Source of the DNA: Brumimicrobium aurantiacum
GTDB lineage: Bacteria > Bacteroidota > Bacteroidia > Flavobacteriales_D > Crocinitomicaceae
Direction: 5' to 3'
Assembly (NCBI RefSeq): GCF_003402975.1
Contig: NZ_QURB01000001.1
Coordinates: 62,001-126,000, forward strand
DNA: 64,000 nucleotides
Shown: positions 54,433 to 63,562 of the stretch, one piece after another
Layout: every line of letters starts with the position of its first letter
How positions within the stretch are numbered: position 1 is the stretch's first letter
Translations under genes and position numbers: made by a program
The notes under the pieces: model-generated
What the model saw: only the letters and a program-made list of their open reading frames with translations
Told to the model about the DNA's origin: nothing
Database searches by the model: none

Positions 54433-57400
54433 ATGCATTATCGCTTAATCCTTCTGTTTCTAACATCTTGTTTTATAGCTTTAGCGCAGCATACTAAAAT
54501 TGACCGATCGAATTATCAGTTACTATGGGAAATCACGCATGAAGATATGTCTGAAAAGGCATATCTTTTTGGTTCATACCATAGCAATGACAATGATGTA
54601 TTTGATTTTCCTGATCAATTATATACAGCATTAAACAGAGCTGATGCAATTGTTTTAGAAACAGACATTACAGCATTTATGCTAGATAATTCATTAATCG
54701 CCCCAAATATTAGTTATCGAAAATCTTTCCTTCTCGATTGGATTATTCCTGCAAGAGGGGCAGATAAAATTACTTACACCGCCTATGGATCGGATGAAGG
54801 TCGACCTCAATTTATTGACATGTATTTTAAGCAAGTGGCCGACAATTGTTACAAATCATTCTATCCTTTAGAATCCATTGAATACCAAATAAAAATTGGT
54901 CTCAATAATGAATTGGATCCAAATAGACCGGAAAACATAGAATTGATTTCAAGAAGCGAACTAAAGGAATTGTATAGAGAGGGAAACGCCAAAGACTTAC
55001 ATAAATACACTCGAAACTCAACGTTAGAATATATTGATTTATACAAAGACCTTATTGTAGACAGGAATAAGGTGATGGCAGATGGAATTGATAGTATCAT
55101 TCTAAAACACAATACTACATTTATAGCTGTTGGGGCTTCACACTTACTGGGTCCAAAAGGTATTGTTCCACTTCTTCGTGAAAAAGGATTTACTGTTCAG
55201 CTACCCGAAATCACATTTTCAGATAAAAAAAGCGAAGCTGAGCAATCACTTGACGAATGTAGCGAATACATTTATCAAGACGAACGTTACGATTTTAAAA
55301 TAAAGTTCAGTGGAAAACCAGCAATTAAGGAACTAGACAATGCTGATCGACTCATACAATATAAGGAATTGGGTCAAGGAAACACCTATTCGGTTACTGT
55401 TTACAACTACGGAATCGAAGTTGATATTGATGAATACATTACCAAATACTTTTCAAATCCGAATATTAACCTAGTTCACTTTGACACTATTGCATATCCC
55501 AATCAGTTGAAAGCATATCAAGGCCTAATTACTCATGAAGATGGAACCACAGAATGGTTACGTGTTTTTAAAAGAGAAAATATACTTTATACTTTGGCGG
55601 CAAATGGTGGACATCGGTTTATGAATTCAAATCGGTACTTGAATTTCTTCAACGGTTTTGAATTTACTAACAAGAATACAGGTATATCGTTAACTGAAGA
55701 AGTTAAAAGCAAATCTGAAACAATGCTTTTAAAGTTTCCTGAAGGATATTACACAGAAGAAAAAATATTAGAATATGACAATGTCTGGGAAGCTAAGTGG
55801 TTCAACCCTGATAATCAGGAGTTTTTATATGCCTATGAAAGTATTATGAGTGATAATTCTATTAGTTACACAAATGAAAACTTCGGGAGTTATATTTTAA
55901 ACAGATACCACAAAGACAGTGTTGAACTTATCGATCAAGGACACCAAAAAGGCGCATATTTGCACAAATCATACATTGCTCAATCCAATGGAAAAAAAAT
56001 TTATGGAAAGATTCGTAAAGCGGGGAACCTAATGCAATTTATAGAGTACACTGGAAATGATTTAACACGAAAAGATAAATTCCTAAGTCAAATCGACACT
56101 TTCCAAGCATTTTCACCTGTTAAAAATGAAGAACCACTTTTGATTGGAGAGCATTTTGAAACGGTATTGGAACGTGATAGCTTCAAATTGGAAGTTTTAG
56201 AACTCAAAAACCATGAATATCGCACAACAAAAAACTATACATATACAGACTCTAGAACGAGCATTGCTTATCACATTTTACTGAAGGAATTTGAAAATTG
56301 GGCCTTTTCTGAAAAAGCTATGCGAACACTATTAAAGGATCAAATAAAATGGCCTGACAGTTCTTCGAATCATGAAATCGACACTACATTCTACCTCAAA
56401 GGCAATAGTCCATTTATGGAGTTCAGTATTTATTATCCAGATGCAGAAAATAGGTTTAAAGGAAAAGTAATGGTCAATGGAAAGTCTATCATTATTGCAA
56501 ATATCACTTATCCACAAATCGCTGAAAAAACACACAAATCAATACAATTCTTAGATGCTCTTCAACCAATAGGAGAGCAACAGGTTACAATTCACAAGAA
56601 GAACATTCCATTATTAAAAAACGAAACCATGATTAATGGTGGAGGTGCACTTGAGGATTTATTAATGGAAGGCCACATTAGTGACTCAACTATTGACAAC
56701 ATTATCGATTGGCCAGAGAATTTTTGGAGCAGCTTCGATCAAGACGGTTTACTCCTATCTTCTTTAGTTAATGCTAAAAACTGGGAAAATAATCCACATG
56801 AATTAATCAAATTATGGAGGGATAAATCAACGAATGAGAACACTTATTTAACCATCCTCACTTTGTACAAACTGCAAGAATTGAAACGGGCCAAAGACTA
56901 TATGGAAGTCATCAAAGAATCCAACGTCCTCAACAATGAAAACATCAATTTGTACAAACTATTGGCTGTTTCGCAAAATAATAATACCTTCTTAAAAGAT
57001 GTTTGGCCTGTTTATGCTGAAATTTTGGAAGACAGTTTAGCTTGGGACATTAGTTTTATAATTCCAGAGTTAATGCAAGATGAATTCTTTGAGGAATATT
57101 TTACGAGTCCTGGATTCGTGACTGCGGTTACAAAAGACGCTCAACCTCCTTGGGCTGCATTCAGGTATTTTGAAATCATGCATGAATTTGGAATAGAAAA
57201 GGAGTTATTTCTGGATATGCTTGAACAATGGGGTAGCAATACAAATGACCACAAATTAGGAACAATAGCAGCATGGCATACCATATATAATGAAAGGATC
57301 AAAAGAAAAACAAAGCGATTAATAAAGAAGGATGCAGCAATTGCAATTTCCTATTCTAAAGTTATGGCTGTTTCAGAAAACGCAGTATATGACCTTTTAA

Positions 57401-57711
57401 GCTTTGAACAAATGATTGGATATTTGGCTTTCGATCATTATCGAGATGCTTATTTTGACAAAGACAAAACCTTACGTTATATAGAAAACAAAACAATTGT
57501 TGGAGATAAATCAACTGAGACATTTGCAGTTTACGAGGTCATCGAAAATGGTAAGACTTACTACATGGCAAAGGAACTACCCAAAGACAAGAAACTCCCT
57601 TCCTATGGTGGATTTGGAAATAAAACCTATTTCATCTATGGAAGTACAACTTATCAACCAGAACAAATTGAACTAAAATTAATCAACACAATTAACAATA
57701 GAGAAGATTAA
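54433..57711 (+). CDS. TraB/GumN-type protein with large unknown C-terminal region
   Basis: Secreted protein of 1,092 residues with signal peptide (1-18, ending ALAQ). Residues about 20-265 are a TraB/GumN domain, a fold shared with Tiki metalloproteases: LFGSYHSNDN (46-55) corresponds to the GxxH motif, ADAIVLETD follows, and FIAVGASHLLGPKGIVPLL (about 231-249) is the second histidine motif. The remaining 800 residues match nothing I know; they contain beta-rich stretches (about 270-720) and a helical end (about 830-1040). Typical family members have only about 290 residues, so this is a fusion or a much enlarged form. It is 30 nt after hutI and could be co-transcribed with it, though no functional link is evident. 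Confidence 0.75.
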   Translation: MHYRLILLFLTSCFIALAQHTKIDRSNYQLLWEITHEDMSEKAYLFGSYHSNDNDVFDFPDQLYTALNRADAIVLETDITAFMLDNSLIAPNISYRKSFLLDWIIPARGADKITYTAYGSDEGRPQFIDMYFKQVADNCYKSFYPLESIEYQIKIGLNNELDPNRPENIELISRSELKELYREGNAKDLHKYTRNSTLEYIDLYKDLIVDRNKVMADGIDSIILKHNTTFIAVGASHLLGPKGIVPLLREKGFTVQLPEITFSDKKSEAEQSLDECSEYIYQDERYDFKIKFSGKPAIKELDNADRLIQYKELGQGNTYSVTVYNYGIEVDIDEYITKYFSNPNINLVHFDTIAYPNQLKAYQGLITHEDGTTEWLRVFKRENILYTLAANGGHRFMNSNRYLNFFNGFEFTNKNTGISLTEEVKSKSETMLLKFPEGYYTEEKILEYDNVWEAKWFNPDNQEFLYAYESIMSDNSISYTNENFGSYILNRYHKDSVELIDQGHQKGAYLHKSYIAQSNGKKIYGKIRKAGNLMQFIEYTGNDLTRKDKFLSQIDTFQAFSPVKNEEPLLIGEHFETVLERDSFKLEVLELKNHEYRTTKNYTYTDSRTSIAYHILLKEFENWAFSEKAMRTLLKDQIKWPDSSSNHEIDTTFYLKGNSPFMEFSIYYPDAENRFKGKVMVNGKSIIIANITYPQIAEKTHKSIQFLDALQPIGEQQVTIHKKNIPLLKNETMINGGGALEDLLMEGHISDSTIDNIIDWPENFWSSFDQDGLLLSSLVNAKNWENNPHELIKLWRDKSTNENTYLTILTLYKLQELKRAKDYMEVIKESNVLNNENINLYKLLAVSQNNNTFLKDVWPVYAEILEDSLAWDISFIIPELMQDEFFEEYFTSPGFVTAVTKDAQPPWAAFRYFEIMHEFGIEKELFLDMLEQWGSNTNDHKLGTIAAWHTIYNERIKRKTKRLIKKDAAIAISYSKVMAVSENAVYDLLSFEQMIGYLAFDHYRDAYFDKDKTLRYIENKTIVGDKSTETFAVYEVIENGKTYYMAKELPKDKKLPSYGGFGNKTYFIYGSTTYQPEQIELKLINTINNRED

Positions 57712-57733
57712 TAAATTGTCAATAACTATTCGC

Positions 57734-58348
57734 TTATTTGTAAAAATTCATTTGATCTATGTAATGGTAAACAGGCTCAGTTAGAATATAACGAACATCC
57801 TTTTTATCTTTTATGGCTTGTCGCACAAAGCTGGAACTCACTTTCATCACTGGAGCGTCGTCACACATAATGACATTCTTGTGATTTTGAAGCTCATTTT
57901 CTGGTAAAGAACCTATTTGTTCAACTTCTTGTTCCTCTTGAACGGTCAATACTCGTGGATAAACATATAGTTTATGATTTTCAAGGATGTTTTCGAAGTT
58001 TTTCCATTTATGAAGGGTCCTTAAATTATCCTCCCCCATAATCAAATGAAAGTTGTTTTTTGGATGTTTATCTTTCAAATAAGCGAGCGTATCAGAAGTG
58101 TAAGAAGGACGAGGCATATTGAACTCGATATCACTTTCACGAAGATTTTCGTTATCTTCTATTGCAACACGTACAATTGCCAAACGATGATAATCTTCCA
58201 ATAATGACTTCTTCTTTTTAAGTGGATTTTGTGGTGATACGACCAACCAAACTTCATCTAAATCTGTATAATCGGCCATATAATTCGAAATAATCAAATG
58301 ACCAATGTGAATAGGATTAAACGTTCCGAAATATAGACCTACATTCAT
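57734..58348 (-). CDS. nadD: Nicotinate-nucleotide adenylyltransferase
   Basis: Transfers AMP from ATP to nicotinate mononucleotide in NAD synthesis. Seen in 204 residues: the nucleotidyltransferase motif GTFNPIHIGHLIIS (residues 8-21), SPQNPLKKKKSLL, FHLIMGEDNL and the C-terminal KVSSSFVRQAI. Its ATG overlaps the gmk stop by 1 nt (TAATG). Last gene of yicC-gmk-nadD. Confidence 0.96.
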   Translation of the reverse strand: MNVGLYFGTFNPIHIGHLIISNYMADYTDLDEVWLVVSPQNPLKKKKSLLEDYHRLAIVRVAIEDNENLRESDIEFNMPRPSYTSDTLAYLKDKHPKNNFHLIMGEDNLRTLHKWKNFENILENHKLYVYPRVLTVQEEQEVEQIGSLPENELQNHKNVIMCDDAPVMKVSSSFVRQAIKDKKDVRYILTEPVYHYIDQMNFYK

Positions 58349-58929
58349 TATTTGATATATTCTTTTATATAATTTTCAACTTCATCAATTGTCAAGTCTA
58401 AATTATTATTGATTACCACCTTATCAAACTGATTACTTTTTGACAATTCTTCTTCCGCTTTAGCCAATCTTGTTTTAATTACATCTTCCGTTTCTGTTTG
58501 GCGATTTCGTAATCTTTCTTCCAACACTTCAATTGAAGGAGGTTGAATAAAAAAGCTAAGTGCATCTTCTCCGAAATACTTCTTTAAAGCAATTCCACCA
58601 TAAACATCAACATCAAAAACAACAACTTTGTTCTCTGCCCACAATCTATCAACTTCATGCTTTAATGTTCCATAGAAATGATCTTTGTAAACTTCCTCCC
58701 ACTCTATAAAAGCATCATCTTCTATTTCTTCCTTAAATCCTTCGATTCCTAAAAAGTAATAATCAACTTTATGAGTTTCATTTACACGAGGTGCTCTCGA
58801 ACAAGCAGATATAGAAAATGCTAATTCATCCATTCTACCCAATAAAGCACGAACAATAGTTGTTTTTCCAGCTCCTGATGGTGCTGAAAAAATAACACAT
58901 TTACCCCTTTGTTTTTGATCGTTTGCCAT
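58348..58929 (-). CDS. gmk: Guanylate kinase
   Basis: Phosphorylates GMP to GDP. Seen in 193 residues: P-loop FSAPSGAGKTTIV (residues 14-26), SACSRAPRVNETHKVDYYF, FIEWEEVYKDHFYGTLK and VVFDVDVYGGIALKK, the GMP-binding and catalytic parts. 6 nt after yicC and overlapping nadD by 1 nt. Confidence 0.97.
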   Translation of the reverse strand: MANDQKQRGKCVIFSAPSGAGKTTIVRALLGRMDELAFSISACSRAPRVNETHKVDYYFLGIEGFKEEIEDDAFIEWEEVYKDHFYGTLKHEVDRLWAENKVVVFDVDVYGGIALKKYFGEDALSFFIQPPSIEVLEERLRNRQTETEDVIKTRLAKAEEELSKSNQFDKVVINNNLDLTIDEVENYIKEYIK

Positions 58930-58935
58930 AACTAA

Positions 58936-59802
58936 TTACAAGGTGTTTAATACTTGTTCTTTAATTTTTTCGAGGTAGTCTTTCATTTCTACTACATTTT
59001 TTTGCAAATCTGCATGGTAGGATTTACTTCCTAGTGTATTGATTTCTCGACCAATTTCTTGAGAGATAAAACCTAGTTTTTTTCCCATCGCACCTTCAGC
59101 AGCCATTGTTGTTCTAAAATAATCTAAATGATGTTGCAAACGTGTTTTCTCTTCAGAAACATCTAGTTTTTCAATGTAATAAATCAACTCTTGTTCAAAG
59201 CGATTGTCATCCACATTTTCTTGCAATTTCTCAAGTCCTTTGCGCATTCTTTCACGGATGATTTCAATGCGCAACTCTTCATATTTAGGGACTTCCAACA
59301 ATAGATTTTCTATTCTATCAATCGAAGTATTAAAATCATCAACCAACGACTTTCCTTCCTCTTCTCTAAATTGCGTAATGTTTTTTAAAGCTTCTACAAT
59401 CAGCTTTTGCAATTCTTTCCATTCCTCATCGGTAACTTCTGACTCTTTAGTTTGAAGCACTTCTGGCATACGCATGATGCTTGCAACATAGTCTTTAGGT
59501 TCCTCTCCAACAGCATCTGCAAGTGTTTTCATTTGCATGAAATAAGCTTTCGCTAATTCTTGATTAACACTCACTTTCGTATCTCCACCAATCACTTCTT
59601 CAGTGATGACACATTCAATTTTACCACGTTCAAGCTCCTTTCCAATTTGTTTTCTAATTGGTAATTCATAGGATTTATACGTACCTGGTAACTTAAGGTA
59701 AATATCTATACCTTTACTGTTGAGGGCGCGCATTTCTACGGTAACTTTCTTATTAAAAAAAGTTCCAAACGCTTTCCCGTAACCTGTCATTGATTGCAAC
59801 AT
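58936..59802 (-). CDS. yicC: YicC family endoribonuclease
   Basis: Member of the YicC/YloC family of RNA-cleaving proteins. Seen in 288 residues: the N-terminal MLQSMTGYGKA, EMRALNSKGIDIYLKLPG, and the C-terminal LDVSEEKTRLQHHLDYF, then GKKLGFISQEIGREINTLGS with the family histidine/glutamate motifs. I chose ATG 59802; the frame is open to 59901, but a -7 element at 59818-59825 lies inside that extension and the extension is not family sequence. First gene of yicC-gmk-nadD. Confidence 0.94.
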   Translation of the reverse strand: MLQSMTGYGKAFGTFFNKKVTVEMRALNSKGIDIYLKLPGTYKSYELPIRKQIGKELERGKIECVITEEVIGGDTKVSVNQELAKAYFMQMKTLADAVGEEPKDYVASIMRMPEVLQTKESEVTDEEWKELQKLIVEALKNITQFREEEGKSLVDDFNTSIDRIENLLLEVPKYEELRIEIIRERMRKGLEKLQENVDDNRFEQELIYYIEKLDVSEEKTRLQHHLDYFRTTMAAEGAMGKKLGFISQEIGREINTLGSKSYHADLQKNVVEMKDYLEKIKEQVLNTL

Positions 59803-59817
59803 AGCTAATTCTTTCAG

Positions 59818-59825
59818 CAAAAGTA
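59818..59825 (-). promoter_or_regulatory. -7 element (TACTTTTG) of yicC-gmk-nadD
   Basis: On the minus strand TACTTTTG, with GTG at 59845-59847 after 19 nt as an imperfect -33 element. It lies 15 nt before ATG 59802 and supports that start. Confidence 0.5.
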
Positions 59826-59942
59826 GAAAATTGACGTGAATTAGCACAGTTTTAGGAGGAAATAAAGTAAAATCTAGTCCTTGATTGATTGAATTATTCA
59901 AATAAACAGTATATTTAAAAACGTCTTAAAACGCATTAAATA

Positions 59943-60815
59943 TTGTACGAAAATATACGAAAAACGCTTGCATTCTACGGAATTGAATGTAATCAATCAT
60001 ACTATCTTACGTTTGAGAGTCCATTAAAAGACTCCCCTCTAAAAACCTTACCCATAGATTTTTATGCTTTTTGCATTTGTACAGAAGGTGAAATTGAAGT
60101 AGAAATTAATCAGAATACATTTTTAATGAAGGAAAATGATTTCATTTTTGCTATTCCATCTACAACTATTCGTTTCAAAAGGTCTAGTCGCGATTTCAAG
60201 ATGAATATCTTATTTTTTGAAAAGAATTATTTAATCAAAAATTTAGCAAATCCATTTATTATTGAAAAAACGGTTATGCTAAATCGAGATACTTATACCA
60301 TTATTCGAGGAAATCAAAAAACATCTATTTTCTTAACAGGCTTCCTAAATAATATTGATTCAAAAAGAAATGAAAAAGGGAGGTATAAAGATGAAATCAT
60401 ACGCACAATGATTATTCATTTAATATTAGAAATCGCAGAACTTTCTCATTCTAACATGAATGAGTCTAGCAAAGAAAATCCTAATATTTCTGATGTATAT
60501 ATTCAGTTTAAATCCTTGGTAGTCGACCACATTTTAGAAAATAAAACGGTTCAATTTTATGCTCAGAAACTCAATGTTTCTAATAAATATTTAATTGAAA
60601 TTGTGAAAAAAGCTTCCAACAAAACACCGCATGATATAATCAATGAAATACTAATTAAAGAAGCCTACGTTTTATTGGGAAATACCACTCTTTCTATTTC
60701 TCAAATCGCCTATCAACTTCACTTTAACTCTGTATCTTCCTTTGGTCGATTTTTTAAAAAACATACATCATTCTCTCCCTCAGCATATAGATTGATGGAA
60801 AATCTTAAACATTGA
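59943..60815 (+). CDS. AraC family transcriptional regulator
   Basis: DNA-binding regulator. The N-terminal half (about 1-170) has a cupin-like beta pattern (GEIEVEINQNTFLMKENDFIF) that may sense a ligand; the C-terminal part (about 190-285) is the AraC double helix-turn-helix, with VQFYAQKLNVSNKYLIEIVK and ISQIAYQLHFNSVSSFGRFF, then FKKHTSFSPSAYRL. The frame begins with a stop, ATA and TTG (59943), so TTG is the only usable start at this end; no ATG keeps the N-terminal domain. The 3-hydroxyacyl-CoA dehydrogenase gene follows 87 nt later on the same strand and may be its target. Confidence 0.85.
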   Translation: MYENIRKTLAFYGIECNQSYYLTFESPLKDSPLKTLPIDFYAFCICTEGEIEVEINQNTFLMKENDFIFAIPSTTIRFKRSSRDFKMNILFFEKNYLIKNLANPFIIEKTVMLNRDTYTIIRGNQKTSIFLTGFLNNIDSKRNEKGRYKDEIIRTMIIHLILEIAELSHSNMNESSKENPNISDVYIQFKSLVVDHILENKTVQFYAQKLNVSNKYLIEIVKKASNKTPHDIINEILIKEAYVLLGNTTLSISQIAYQLHFNSVSSFGRFFKKHTSFSPSAYRLMENLKH

Positions 60816-60902
60816 AAATTTAAGTACACTAATACTGAATTTCGGGATATAAAGAAGTCTCTTATTGGTTATACATTTGGTATATAATTAAAAACTAATA
60901 AG

Positions 60903-61799
60903 ATGGACTATAAAAATATCACAATAGCCGGAAGTGGAGTACTTGGATATCAAGTAGCATTTCAAGTGGCTACACATGGATTCAAAGTGACTGTTTATGA
61001 CATTAACGATGATGTATTAGAAAAAGCAAAACAGAAATTTGATGTGCTAAGCGCGGCCTACAAGGAGGATTTAGGAACAACAGATGAAGAACTCGCAAAA
61101 ACCTTTGAGAATTTGAGCTATACTTCAAATTTAGAAGAAGCGATGAAAGATGCTGATTTAATGATCGAATCAGTTCCTGAGAATCCAGAAATTAAAACAG
61201 AGTTTTACACAAAACTGGGAAAAGTATCTCCAGAAAAAACAATTTTCGCAACGAATTCTTCGACAATGATACCGAGTCAATTCGCTGAAGCAACAGGAAG
61301 ACCTGAGAAATTCTTGGCACTTCATTTTGCAAACAGTATTTGGAAAAACAACACCGCTGAAATTATGGGGCATGCTGGAACAGATCCAAAAGTCTTTGAT
61401 GATGTTGTAGAATTTGCAAAAGCAATAGGAATGTTGGCTTTACCATTAACGAAAGAACAACCGGGGTATATCATTAACTCTATTTTAGTTCCTTTCTTTA
61501 ATTCAGCGACAGATTTATTGATTAATGGAGTTGCTGATCCACACACTATTGACAAAACATGGATGAAAGCGACAGGTTCTCCAAATGGTCCTTTTGCAAT
61601 GCTAGATGTGGTTGGTTTAACAACTATGTACAATGTTACCCAAATGGCAGCACAAAAAACAAAAGATCCTTTAAAAATTAAAAAGGCACAATACATTAAA
61701 GAAAATTTTATTGATCAAAACAAATTAGGTGTCTCTACTGGGGAAGGCTTTTATAAATACCCGAATCCAGCATACAAGGATGAAGACTTTTTGAAATAA
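60903..61799 (+). CDS. 3-hydroxyacyl-CoA dehydrogenase family protein
   Basis: NAD-dependent oxidoreductase resembling 3-hydroxybutyryl-CoA / 3-hydroxyacyl-CoA dehydrogenases. Seen in 298 residues: Rossmann motif IAGSGVLGYQVAFQVA (residues 7-22), DLMIESVPENPEIKTEFY, FATNSSTMIPSQFAEATGRP, FLALHFANSIW with the catalytic histidine, and a helical C-terminal domain with PGYIINSILVPFFNSATDLL. The domain pair is complete. TACATTTG at 60872-60879 may be its -7 element, giving transcription separate from the AraC gene. Confidence 0.9.
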   Translation: MDYKNITIAGSGVLGYQVAFQVATHGFKVTVYDINDDVLEKAKQKFDVLSAAYKEDLGTTDEELAKTFENLSYTSNLEEAMKDADLMIESVPENPEIKTEFYTKLGKVSPEKTIFATNSSTMIPSQFAEATGRPEKFLALHFANSIWKNNTAEIMGHAGTDPKVFDDVVEFAKAIGMLALPLTKEQPGYIINSILVPFFNSATDLLINGVADPHTIDKTWMKATGSPNGPFAMLDVVGLTTMYNVTQMAAQKTKDPLKIKKAQYIKENFIDQNKLGVSTGEGFYKYPNPAYKDEDFLK

Positions 61800-61821
61800 G
61801 TCGTAGCCTAAAAACAGAATT

Positions 61822-61884
61822 GCCTCAACAGATTAAGTTCTTGAATCGATCATTGAAGAACTTAATCTGCTGAGGCTTTTTTTT
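61822..61884 (+). terminator. Strong terminator after the dehydrogenase gene
   Basis: 21-nt arms (61822-61842 and 61856-61876) with one A-C mismatch, a 13-nt loop and eight T. Confidence 0.93.
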
Positions 61885-62020
61885 CAATCTTTCGACCTAA
61901 GCTCATAAAAAATAACTACGAATATCTCCATCCATATGCTGTAAGTCAGAACTCACTGTGGCTATAACATTTTTTAAAACATCTTAATTTATTTTTAGAT
62001 AAAGACCATTGTGGTCTGAT

Positions 62021-62028
62021 TAGCTTTG
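62021..62028 (+). promoter_or_regulatory. Candidate -7 element (TAGCTTTG) of the PfpI-type gene
   Basis: Exact TAnnTTTG match 40 nt before ATG 62068. A -33 TTTG at the usual distance is missing. Confidence 0.4.
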
Positions 62029-62067
62029 TAACAACAAACATTTACAAACTTTAAAAGACAAATTACA

Positions 62068-62634
62068 ATGGAAAATTTAAACAACAAAAGAGTCGCAATT
62101 TTAGTAACAGACGGATTTGAACAATCGGAATTTACAGCACCCAAAAAGGCTGTTGAAAATGCTGGCGCAACAGTTGATGTTGTGAGTCTAAACAGCGGAA
62201 CAATTAAGTCTTGGAATGACGGAAATTGGGGCGAAGAATACCAAGTTGACAAAACATTAGATGAAGTTTCTGTTTCAGATTACAATTCATTGATTTTACC
62301 AGGAGGAGTTATCAATCCAGATTTATTAAGAAACAACAGCCAAGCGGTTGATTTCGTTAAAGGCTTTGTGGAAGCAGAAAAACCAGTGTCAGCAATCTGT
62401 CATGGTCCATGGTTATTGGCTGAGGCAGGAGTTCTCGAAGGAAGAAAAATCACATCATACTCCAGTATTAAAACAGATATGATCAATGCAGGTGCAAACT
62501 GGGTAGATGAAGAAGTCGTAGTTGACAGTGGATTAACAACATCAAGAAACCCAAATGATTTACCCGCATTTTGCGATAAAATCGTAGAGGAAATTGCCGA
62601 AGGTAAACACGAAGAAATGTCTGAATCTGTTTAA
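62068..62634 (+). CDS. DJ-1/PfpI family protein
   Basis: Cytoplasmic protein of the type 1 glutamine amidotransferase-like DJ-1/PfpI superfamily; relatives act as stress chaperones, glyoxalases or deglycases. Seen in 188 residues: VAILVTDGFEQSEF with the acidic residue (8-21), NSLILPGGVINPDLLR, and the nucleophile elbow SAICHGPWLLAEAGVL (about 109-124, Cys112), then KITSYSSIKTDMINAGANWV, typical of the general stress protein YfkM/YhbO group. Followed after 137 nt by an NAD(P)-binding oxidoreductase on the same strand. Confidence 0.92.
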   Translation: MENLNNKRVAILVTDGFEQSEFTAPKKAVENAGATVDVVSLNSGTIKSWNDGNWGEEYQVDKTLDEVSVSDYNSLILPGGVINPDLLRNNSQAVDFVKGFVEAEKPVSAICHGPWLLAEAGVLEGRKITSYSSIKTDMINAGANWVDEEVVVDSGLTTSRNPNDLPAFCDKIVEEIAEGKHEEMSESV

Positions 62635-62771
62635 CAAAAATTCAACACCAACAAATAAATACATATAACTGAATGGAATCTGTTTCTATTTCTTTTAGAC
62701 AAGTTATAGAAGCAGATTCTTTTCGATTTGGACTAAAAATTATTCAAACAAATTTCAAAAAATAACACATT

Positions 62772-63410
62772 ATGGAAAATCAAAAACAAAGCGTATTAGT
62801 AGCAGGAGCAAACGGAACAACAGGAAGAATCGTTATTGAATTATTAAAAAAATCTGACAAATATGAACCCGTGGCTCTCGTTAGACAACAAGACCAACAA
62901 AAAAGCTTCGAGCAATACAATGTTTCTACAATTCTAGGAGATTTAGAAAGTGATTTATCTGACACAATTAAAAATGTCGACAAAGCAATTTTTGCTGCTG
63001 GATCAGGCGGTAAAAAAGTGAAAGCTGTTGATCAAGAAGGAGCAAAACATTTCACTGATGTTGTAAAAAGTGCAGGAGCAAAGAAAATAGTAATGTTGAG
63101 TTCTATGGGAGCCGACAATCCTTCTCAAGCACCCGATTTACAAGAGTATTTAGAAGCAAAGAAAAATGCAGACGAGTATTTAAGGTCGAGTGGTGTAAAT
63201 TACAGTATCGTGAGACCTGGAGCGCTTACCGACAAAAATGGAGATAACAAAATTGAACTTCAGGAGAAAATTGGAAAACATGGCGAAATTCCAAGAGCAG
63301 ACGTAGCCAAAACATTGGTTGAATCACTTGATGACAATGTAAAAAGCAATAAAACTTTTGAAATCATTTCTGGAGAGGTGGAAATTGAAGAGGCTTTGAA
63401 GAGTGCATAA
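62772..63410 (+). CDS. NAD(P)-binding oxidoreductase (atypical SDR, NmrA/YwnB-like)
   Basis: Rossmann-fold protein of 212 residues in the atypical short-chain dehydrogenase group. Seen: VLVAGANGTTGRIVIELL (residues 9-26), the dinucleotide-binding motif; STILGDLESDL; KIVMLSSMGADNPSQAP; YLRSSGVNYSIVRPGALTD; and PRADVAKTLVESLDD. The substrate is unknown. It may work with the preceding PfpI-type protein in stress defence, but a 137-nt gap separates them. Confidence 0.88.
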   Translation: MENQKQSVLVAGANGTTGRIVIELLKKSDKYEPVALVRQQDQQKSFEQYNVSTILGDLESDLSDTIKNVDKAIFAAGSGGKKVKAVDQEGAKHFTDVVKSAGAKKIVMLSSMGADNPSQAPDLQEYLEAKKNADEYLRSSGVNYSIVRPGALTDKNGDNKIELQEKIGKHGEIPRADVAKTLVESLDDNVKSNKTFEIISGEVEIEEALKSA

Positions 63411-63562
63411 TCCTTGTTTAATTTTATAAGAATTGGCCAGCAATTAATTTTGCTGGCTATTTTATTTCCCTCTCAAAACATTGATTTTTAAACATTAAGC
63501 TATTCCCCTCCATATGATAATAAGATTTGTATATTTACAAAACACTATAAAATAACCAAGCG

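Noticed and set aside
62068-63410. A two-gene stress operon (PfpI-type and NAD(P)-binding protein)
   Set aside because: The 137-nt gap and lack of overlap leave co-transcription open, so they are listed separately.
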